Of a DNA stretch of 7,216 nucleotides, positions 1 through 4,658 are shown piece by piece. This DNA comes from Bacteroidota bacterium. GTDB taxonomy: Bacteria; Bacteroidota; Bacteroidia; AKYH767-A; CANKSK01. Both the position numbers and the translations under genes were made by a program. The notes under the pieces are model-generated. The model was not told where the DNA came from, did no database searches, and worked only from the letters and a program-made list of their open reading frames with translations. Every line of letters begins with the position of its first letter. Position 1 is the stretch's first letter. The stretch covers positions 1-7,216 of the forward strand of contig CANKSK010000047.1 in assembly GCA_947485425.1 (NCBI GenBank), given 5' to 3'.

Positions 1-22
1 ACCTTTTTTCAGATTTACGCTC

Positions 23-1561
23 ATGTTAGTAAAAACCTTTGGCAGCGCCGTTTATGGCATCAATGCAACCACCATTACCATCGAAGTAAATGTGGGTATT
101 GGCATCAAATTTTTTCTCGTCGGCTTACCAGACAATGCTGTAAAGGAGAGCCAACAACGCATTGAAGCGGCATTAAAAAACAATGGATACAACATCCCCG
201 GAAAAAAGATTGTGGTCAATATGGCCCCGGCAGATATTCGCAAAGAAGGCTCTGCCTATGACCTTCCCATCGCCATCGGTATTTTGGCAGCAACAGGGCA
301 AATAGCACCCGAAGTCCTTTCGGAATACATCATCATGGGTGAATTATCATTAGATGGAGGGCTACAACCCATGAAAGGGGTACTCCCCATTGCCATTCAG
401 GCACGCAAAGAAGGCTACAAAGGCTTTATACTCCCCAAAGAAAATGCCAGAGAGGCCGCAATCGTTAACGACTTAAAGGTGTATGGCGCCTCAAATATCA
501 AGGAGGTCATCGATTTTTTTGAAGGAAAAGAAAGTCTGATTCCGACAGAAGTAGATACCCGAAAGGAGTTTATGGCGCAGCAGTCCAACCAGGAAATTGA
601 TTTTGCGGATGTAAAGGGCCAAGAAAACATCAAAAGAGCATTGGAAATCGCTGCTGCGGGAGGGCACAACCTGATTCTCATTGGCCCTCCGGGAGCCGGA
701 AAAACCATGTTGGCAAAGCGACTTCCCACCATTCTGCCACCCTTGAGCCTGAACGAAGCCTTAGAAACCACCAAAATACATTCTGTAGCCGGAAGAATGG
801 GCAAGGAAAGCTCTTTGATTTCGATGCGACCCTTTCGCTCTCCGCATCACACCATCAGTGATGTAGCCCTTGTTGGCGGGGGCGGCATCCCTCAACCGGG
901 TGAAATATCCCTTGCTCACAACGGAGTACTTTTTCTTGACGAATTGCCTGAATTTAAAAGAACAGTGCTTGAGGTCATGCGCCAGCCGCTTGAAGAAAGA
1001 AGGGTAACCATTTCACGCGCAAGATTTTCGGTGGAATATCCCGCAAGCTTTATGCTGGTGGCTTCTATGAACCCCTGCCCCTGTGGCTTTTACAACCATC
1101 CGGAAAAAGACTGCGTTTGTGGTCCCGGCGTGGTGCAAAAATACCTAAATAAAATTTCAGGCCCTTTACTTGACCGAATCGATCTGCATGTGGAAGTAAC
1201 CCCGGTACCCTTTCGAGAACTTACCATGGAAAGAACCTCCGAAAAAAGTGAAGTCATCAGAAATCGGGTCATTGAAGCCAGAAAACTGCAATCAAAACGA
1301 TTTACGGATTCGCATGAAACCTACTGCAACGCACAGATGTCATCCAAACAACTAAGAAGTGTTTGCAAAATCAATGAAAATGGCATGCTATTATTGAAAT
1401 CAGCGATGGACCGCTTGGGCCTTTCAGCAAGGGCCTATGACCGTATTTTAAAAGTATCCAGAACCATTGCCGACCTGTCAGGAAGCGATGACATCCAAAC
1501 GGAACATCTGGCAGAAGCCATTCATTTTAGAAGCTTAGACCGAGAGGGCTGGGCAGGATAA
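23..1561 (+). CDS. comM: ComM/YifB family Mg-chelatase-like AAA+ ATPase
   Basis: This is a complete 512-residue protein, the usual length for the YifB/ComM family. Residues about 20-145 form the N-terminal Lon/S5-like (ChlI) domain. The central Mg-chelatase-type AAA+ domain has Walker A GPPGAGKT at 221-228, Walker [11 protein letters not shown] at 302-311 and a sensor-1 asparagine at N350. A four-cysteine cluster (C352, C354, C364, C366) looks like the family's metal-binding insertion. The C-terminal helical domain (about 420-510) contains [20 protein letters not shown]. Family knowledge: ComM of naturally competent bacteria is a hexameric helicase that promotes branch migration during recombination of incoming DNA, and despite its name the family is not tied to chlorophyll synthesis. 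The ATG at 23 gives the standard N-terminus [13 protein letters not shown], and no in-frame start lies upstream within the window. It ends with tandem stops TAATAA. The family assignment is firm; the role in this organism is inferred. Confidence 0.95.
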   Translation: MLVKTFGSAVYGINATTITIEVNVGIGIKFFLVGLPDNAVKESQQRIEAALKNNGYNIPGKKIVVNMAPADIRKEGSAYDLPIAIGILAATGQIAPEVLSEYIIMGELSLDGGLQPMKGVLPIAIQARKEGYKGFILPKENAREAAIVNDLKVYGASNIKEVIDFFEGKESLIPTEVDTRKEFMAQQSNQEIDFADVKGQENIKRALEIAAAGGHNLILIGPPGAGKTMLAKRLPTILPPLSLNEALETTKIHSVAGRMGKESSLISMRPFRSPHHTISDVALVGGGGIPQPGEISLAHNGVLFLDELPEFKRTVLEVMRQPLEERRVTISRARFSVEYPASFMLVASMNPCPCGFYNHPEKDCVCGPGVVQKYLNKISGPLLDRIDLHVEVTPVPFRELTMERTSEKSEVIRNRVIEARKLQSKRFTDSHETYCNAQMSSKQLRSVCKINENGMLLLKSAMDRLGLSARAYDRILKVSRTIADLSGSDDIQTEHLAEAIHFRSLDREGWAG

Positions 1562-1573
1562 TAAAAGATAAGA

Positions 1574-1620
1574 TTTTATATTTGAAGTGAAATGCACAAA
1601 AAAATCACTCTCATATAAAA
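1574..1620 (+). terminator. Imperfect hairpin after comM, possible terminator
   Basis: The arms TTTTATAT (1574-1581) and ATATAAAA (1613-1620) are perfectly complementary. Inside them AGTGA (1586-1590) pairs with TCACT (1605-1609), and GA (1584-1585) can pair with TC (1611-1612) across small bulges. This gives about 15 paired bases around a 14-nt A-rich loop. It starts 12 nt after the comM stop codon and is followed by the T-rich GCATTTTATTTTA. The outer stem is pure A/T, so stability is modest. The position suggests a transcript end for comM, but that is inference. Confidence 0.4.
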
Positions 1621-1647
1621 GCATTTTATTTTACGGCACACAGAGTA

Positions 1648-1679
1648 TTTCAAGTTGCCGATATATTTCCCTACTTTTA
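1648..1679 (+). promoter_or_regulatory. Weak Bacteroidetes-type promoter candidate for the ABC ATPase gene
   Basis: TTTC at 1648-1651, a 20-nt spacer and TACTTTTA at 1672-1679 match the Bacteroidetes pattern TTTG-N19-21-TAnnTTTG at 3 of 4 and 7 of 8 positions. Transcription would then start around 1685-1690, leaving a leader of about 15-20 nt before the ATG at 1705. The spacer between comM and this gene is only 143 nt, so few alternatives exist. Both boxes deviate from consensus, hence the low confidence. Confidence 0.3.
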
Positions 1680-1704
1680 CGGCTCAAAATTCAATCTTTG
1701 ATCT

Positions 1705-3507
1705 ATGCAAGGAAATAGTCTGCTCGAAATAAAAAATTTGGTTACGGAGTTCCGAACCGAGGATGAAACCGTGAAGGCGGTAGACCAAATCAGCTTTGTT
1801 CTCAACAAAGGAGAAACGCTAGGCATTGTAGGAGAATCCGGTTCCGGAAAATCGGTGACCTCTCTATCCGTGATGCGACTCATACCCAATCCCCCCGGAA
1901 AAATCAGCGGAGGAGAAATTATCTACCATTCCAAAAACAAAGGGCCTATCGACTTATTGAAGCTCAGTGAAAAGGAAATGAGGGAACTCAGGGGAAATGA
2001 AATCGCGATGATTTTTCAAGAGCCCATGACCTCCCTGAATCCTGTTTTTACCTGTGGCGAGCAGGTGATGGAGGCCATTATCATCCACCAAAAAATCACA
2101 AAAAAAGAAGCCAAAGAAAAAACCATCCAGCTTTTCAATAAAGTACAACTTCCCAGACCGGAAAGCATTTTTGATGCCTATCCACATCAGATTTCGGGTG
2201 GACAAAAACAAAGGGTGATGATTGCCATGGCGATGTCCTGCAATCCTTCTATCCTTATTGCCGATGAGCCCACCACCGCGCTGGATGTTACCGTGCAAAA
2301 AACCATATTGGACCTCATGCGCAAACTGCAAGATGAGAATGATATGGGGATTATGTTTATCACCCACGACTTAGGCGTCATTGCAGAGCTTGCCGATAAA
2401 GTGGTGGTGATGTACAAAGGAAAAATTGTGGAGCAAGGTTCTGTATGGGACATTTTTTCAAACCCACAGCATCCCTATACCAAGGGCTTGTTGGCCTGCC
2501 GTCCACCCTTAAACAAGAGACTGAGCTTGCTTCCTACCATTACAGATTTTATGAAGGAAGATGCGGAAGGCAAAATGATAGAAATCAGCAAATCCGTAGA
2601 TGAAGTGATCAATCGCTATGTGATAACTGCTGAGCAGAACAAGGCCCAGCATGTTGAATTGTATAAAAAACAACCCATTCTTCGGGTAAAAAATTTAAAA
2701 ACCTATTTCCCCATCCAAAAAGGCATTTTCGGCAAGGTAAGCGAATATGTAAAGGCGGTAGATGATGTGAGCTTTGATGTATATCCTGGAGAGACCCTTG
2801 GACTGGTAGGCGAATCGGGATGCGGAAAAACAACCCTTGGCCGCACCATCTTGCGACTCATTGAACCCACGGGTGGACAAGTAGAATTTATGGGCAAAGA
2901 CCTTGCCTCACTCAGCCAAGGAGAGCTGCGGGAAATGAGAAAACATATTCAGATTATTTTTCAAGATCCATATTCTTCCCTCAATCCTAGACTCACGGTA
3001 GGTGAGGCCATCATGGAACCCATGCAGGTTCATGGCATCTATGCCGATGATAAAGAAAGAAAAAAGAAAGTCATTGAGCTGTTGGAAAAAGTGAATATGA
3101 AAGCCATTCATTTTTATCGCTATCCCCACGAGTTTTCTGGGGGACAAAGACAAAGAATCTGCATCGCAAGAGCATTGGCTCTCAACCCCAAGTTTATCAT
3201 CTGCGATGAATCGGTTTCGGCATTGGATGTCTCGGTTCAGGCACAAGTGCTGAACTTGCTCAACGAACTCAGAAAGGACTTTGACTTTACCTATATATTT
3301 ATCTCTCACGACTTATCGGTGGTGAAGTTTATGTCAGACCGCATGGTGGTGATGAACAAGGGCAAAATTGAGGAAATGGGCGATTCTGATGAAATCTATT
3401 CAAATCCCAAAACCGACTACACGCGAAAACTCATCTCTGCCATCCCCAAAGGGGATTTGGACGACATCAAAGCCTCTATCAATAGAATACGAAAAACCAT
3501 TGCCTGA
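1705..3507 (+). CDS. Fused two-domain ABC transporter ATPase, dipeptide/oligopeptide (DppD-DppF) type
   Basis: The protein has 600 residues and two complete nucleotide-binding domains, like a DppD-DppF (or GsiA-like) fusion. Domain 1 has Walker A GESGSGKS 43-50, Q-loop Q105, signature ISGGQ 163-167, Walker B LIADEP 184-189, and H-loop H221. Domain 2 has Walker A GESGCGKT 369-376, Q-loop Q420, signature FSGGQ 477-481, Walker B ending in DE at 501-502, and H-loop H535. Each half ends with an oligopeptide/dipeptide-type C-terminal segment (about 253-272 and 565-584). A linker of roughly 45 residues joins the halves. The family powers import of peptides or related solutes through inner-membrane permeases. 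No permease or binding-protein gene lies in the window, so the substrate is unknown. No membrane segment or signal peptide is seen, as expected for a cytoplasmic ATPase. The gene stops 8 nt before the adenosyltransferase start, suggesting one transcript. All catalytic motifs of both sites look intact. Confidence 0.93.
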   Translation: MQGNSLLEIKNLVTEFRTEDETVKAVDQISFVLNKGETLGIVGESGSGKSVTSLSVMRLIPNPPGKISGGEIIYHSKNKGPIDLLKLSEKEMRELRGNEIAMIFQEPMTSLNPVFTCGEQVMEAIIIHQKITKKEAKEKTIQLFNKVQLPRPESIFDAYPHQISGGQKQRVMIAMAMSCNPSILIADEPTTALDVTVQKTILDLMRKLQDENDMGIMFITHDLGVIAELADKVVVMYKGKIVEQGSVWDIFSNPQHPYTKGLLACRPPLNKRLSLLPTITDFMKEDAEGKMIEISKSVDEVINRYVITAEQNKAQHVELYKKQPILRVKNLKTYFPIQKGIFGKVSEYVKAVDDVSFDVYPGETLGLVGESGCGKTTLGRTILRLIEPTGGQVEFMGKDLASLSQGELREMRKHIQIIFQDPYSSLNPRLTVGEAIMEPMQVHGIYADDKERKKKVIELLEKVNMKAIHFYRYPHEFSGGQRQRICIARALALNPKFIICDESVSALDVSVQAQVLNLLNELRKDFDFTYIFISHDLSVVKFMSDRMVVMNKGKIEEMGDSDEIYSNPKTDYTRKLISAIPKGDLDDIKASINRIRKTIA

Positions 3508-3515
3508 TTAACAAC

Positions 3516-4064
3516 ATGAAAATATATACCAAAACAGGCGACAAAGGAAGCACCTCCCTACTCGGAGGCACAAGGGTTTCAAAAAATCACATTCGCATTG
3601 AATCTTATGGTGAAGTTGATGAGTTGAACTCTTTTATCGGCCTGCTGCGCGATCAAGACATTCAAGAGGATGCTAAAAATTTTTTACTGGAGGTACAAGA
3701 CCGACTCTTTACCATCGGCTCCAGCTTGGCCTCAGACCCCGGCAAATCCAAAGTAAAAATACCCGAACTAAGCCAAGAGGACATTGATTTGCTTGAAAAG
3801 GAGATTGATAAAATGAACGAGGTGCTCCCAGAGATGCGATCCTTTGTTCTTCCCGGAGGACATACCTTTGTATCCTTCTGCCACATCGCCCGCTGTGTTT
3901 GCCGCAGGGCCGAAAGACATGTGGTGCGCTTGGCTCAAAATGAGGAAGTTAACGAATTGGTAATCATTTATCTGAATAGACTTTCTGATTATCTGTTTGT
4001 ATTGTCCAGGAAAATCGCCTTTGACCTAAAAGCCATCGAAACACCCTGGAAACCAAGAATGTAG
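3516..4064 (+). CDS. PduO-type ATP:cob(I)alamin adenosyltransferase
   Basis: This enzyme transfers the adenosyl group of ATP to cob(I)alamin (or cob(I)yrinic acid a,c-diamide), giving the coenzyme form of B12. At 182 residues it has the normal length of a single-domain PduO-type (MMAB-like) enzyme. The N-terminal ATP-binding stretch TKTGDKGSTSLLGG lies at 5-18. VDELNS at 34-39 includes D35, which in studied PduO enzymes forms a salt bridge with an arginine of the later helix. FVLPGG is at 109-114, ARCVCRRAER at 124-133, and YLNRLSDYLFVLSR at 151-164. The family is cytoplasmic and trimeric. The gene follows the ABC ATPase by 8 nt with no recognisable Shine-Dalgarno motif, which is normal for Bacteroidetes. 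No other B12 genes are in the window, so its client enzyme (for instance methylmalonyl-CoA mutase) cannot be told. The PduO label names the enzyme family and does not imply a propanediol operon. Confidence 0.95.
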   Translation: MKIYTKTGDKGSTSLLGGTRVSKNHIRIESYGEVDELNSFIGLLRDQDIQEDAKNFLLEVQDRLFTIGSSLASDPGKSKVKIPELSQEDIDLLEKEIDKMNEVLPEMRSFVLPGGHTFVSFCHIARCVCRRAERHVVRLAQNEEVNELVIIYLNRLSDYLFVLSRKIAFDLKAIETPWKPRM

Positions 4065-4065
4065 A

Positions 4066-4137
4066 CTGCTAATTTCCGGCAGAAAAAAGAGCCCAATCTC
4101 CCTTTCTACACTTGAAATGCCTGCCGAAAAATCGCAG
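4066..4137 (+). terminator. 17-bp imperfect inverted repeat after the adenosyltransferase gene, terminator-like
   Basis: The arm CTGCTAATTTCCGGCAG (4066-4082) starts two bases after the stop codon and is complementary at 14 of 17 positions to CTGCCGAAAAATCGCAG (4121-4137). The loop is 38 nt. A T-rich tract (seven T at 4149-4155, six T at 4161-4166) begins 11 nt after the stem. Each arm can also fold on itself as CTGC-N9-GCAG. The repeat separates the adenosyltransferase transcript from the strong promoter at 4157-4189. The long loop and the gap before the T tract make it an atypical Rho-independent terminator. Confidence 0.4.
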
Positions 4138-4156
4138 AAAAGCATTCATTTTTTTA

Positions 4157-4189
4157 TTTGTTTTTTCAAAACTTATTTTTATATATTTG
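4157..4189 (+). promoter_or_regulatory. Full-consensus Bacteroidetes promoter for the DUF2795-secA unit
   Basis: TTTG at 4157-4160, a 21-nt spacer and TATATTTG at 4182-4189 match the published Bacteroidetes sigma-ABfr consensus TTTG-N19-21-TAnnTTTG at every defined base. Transcription should begin a few bases after the -7 box, about 4194-4199. This gives a leader of about 165 nt before the DUF2795 start at 4362. It is the best promoter match I found in the window, and it makes DUF2795, and probably secA, independent of the upstream genes. Confidence 0.75.
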
Positions 4190-4194
4190 CACGC

Positions 4195-4361
4195 TGATTC
4201 AGAAGTTGTAGAATCATTCAAAAAACGGCAGAAATTATTTTTTATCTTACTGAAAACCAATAAAATAAAAAATAAAAATTTTCGGTAGCGCCACCTTTAG
4301 AAAATGACAACTTCAGAGAGTCAAAAACGTTGTTCAATTGTTATCAAAATCTTTAAATAAT
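4195..4361 (+). other. Long 5' leader of the DUF2795 gene
   Basis: The segment between the predicted start site and the DUF2795 ATG is A/T-rich and contains only one ATG (4304), which opens a short upstream ORF. GAAGTTGT at 4202-4209 is the exact reverse complement of ACAACTTC at 4307-4314, which could close the leader into one large loop. A small GATTC/GAATC hairpin (4196-4200 with 4211-4215) would compete with that pairing. The 9-mer CGGCAGAAA at 4226-4234 repeats the one at 4077-4085. I do not recognise a known riboswitch or RNA family here. The start coordinate depends on the promoter call and is approximate. Confidence 0.4.
4304..4360 (+). CDS. Candidate 18-codon upstream ORF in the DUF2795 leader
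   Basis: An ATG at 4304 opens an 18-codon ORF, MTTSESQKRCSIVIKIFK, ending with TAA at 4358-4360. One base (4361) separates this stop from the DUF2795 ATG at 4362, so ribosomes finishing here could restart on the next gene. The peptide is basic at its end (K-I-F-K) and has neither a signal peptide nor a hydrophobic segment long enough to span a membrane. No Shine-Dalgarno motif precedes it, which is uninformative in Bacteroidetes. It resembles no leader peptide I know. In a leader of this length a single short ORF can arise by chance, so translation is unproven. Confidence 0.25.
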   Translation: MTTSESQKRCSIVIKIFK

Positions 4362-4583
4362 ATGTACTGGACTTTAGAATTGGCTTCGCATCTAGAAGAT
4401 GCACCATGGCCTGCAACCAAAGATGAATTGATAGATTATGCCATCCGTTCCGGCGCCCCCCTTGAAGTAATCGAAAATCTTCAGGAGCTAGAAGACGAGG
4501 GCGAACCTTATGAAAGTATCGAAGAAATCTGGCCGGATTATCCGACCAAAGATGACTTCTTTTTCAATGAGGACGAGTACTAA
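4362..4583 (+). CDS. Small acidic DUF2795 family protein
   Basis: The protein has 73 residues and an unknown function. It matches the Bacteroidetes DUF2795 proteins I remember, which begin MYWTLELAS and carry the core LEDAPWPATKDELIDYA (11-27) and the tail KDDFFFNEDEY (63-73). It is strongly acidic, with 22 Asp/Glu against 3 Lys/Arg. There is no signal peptide or membrane segment, so it should be cytoplasmic and mostly helical in the first 46 residues. I chose the ATG at 4362 over an in-frame TTG at 4338, because the longer form adds eight residues outside the family's usual N-terminus and 4362 is preceded by the A/T-rich stretch typical of the phylum. It is the first gene after a consensus promoter and lies 75 nt before secA, which suggests co-transcription and possibly a link to protein export. 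That link is inference from position only. Confidence 0.9.
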   Translation: MYWTLELASHLEDAPWPATKDELIDYAIRSGAPLEVIENLQELEDEGEPYESIEEIWPDYPTKDDFFFNEDEY

Positions 4584-4595
4584 TTTAATTAGTAC
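4577..4595. repeat. Perfect 19-nt palindrome over the DUF2795 stop codon
   Basis: GTACTAATTTAATTAGTAC consists of two perfectly complementary 8-nt arms (4577-4584 and 4588-4595) around TTA. The left arm contains the last Tyr codon and the TAA stop of the DUF2795 gene; the right arm is intergenic. It lies just upstream of the -33 position expected for the secA -7 box at 4623-4630. It could be an operator for a dimeric regulator or an RNA hairpin between the two cistrons. It is not a standard terminator, because GGGGAATAACC and not a T run follows. Confidence 0.5.
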
Positions 4596-4622
4596 GGGGA
4601 ATAACCACCCCTATCATTTGCT

Positions 4623-4630
4623 TAATTTTG
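4623..4630 (+). promoter_or_regulatory. Candidate -7 element of a second promoter, directly upstream of secA
   Basis: TAATTTTG matches TAnnTTTG perfectly and is followed by C, as is common in Bacteroidetes promoters. It lies 28 nt before the secA ATG, giving a leader of about 20 nt. No TTTG is present 19-21 nt upstream (around 4598-4603), so only half of the promoter signature is there. secA may therefore have its own promoter in addition to the one at 4157-4189. Confidence 0.35.
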
Positions 4631-4658
4631 CAGCTTTCACATTGTACATTCTATTGCT

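Noticed and set aside
1577..1584. TATATTTG matching the -7 consensus just after comM.
   Set aside because: No TTTG lies 19-21 nt upstream, it overlaps a hairpin arm, and it would leave a leader over 110 nt long; the site at 1648-1679 fits better.
415..3886. Several antisense ORFs of 60-137 codons inside comM, the ABC ATPase and the adenosyltransferase gene.
   Set aside because: All lie inside strongly supported genes on the opposite strand, have no recognisable domains and mirror conserved coding sequence.
4195..4361. A cobalamin riboswitch, suggested by the adjacent B12 gene and GCGCCACC near 4288-4295.
   Set aside because: No B12-box consensus is visible, and the leader lies downstream of the adenosyltransferase gene, in front of DUF2795-secA.
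4338..4583. Longer version of the DUF2795 protein starting at TTG 4338 (81 residues).
   Set aside because: The eight extra residues are not part of the family's usual N-terminus, TTG is a poorer start, and ATG 4362 gives the expected MYWTLELA beginning.
4362..4583. DUF2795 gene as a SecM-like secretion monitor upstream of secA.
   Set aside because: It has no signal peptide and no recognisable arrest motif, and it belongs to a conserved cytoplasmic family.
4596..4611. GGGG-N8-CCCC hairpin following the palindrome.
   Set aside because: Only four base pairs, and no T run directly follows, so it is too weak to call separately.
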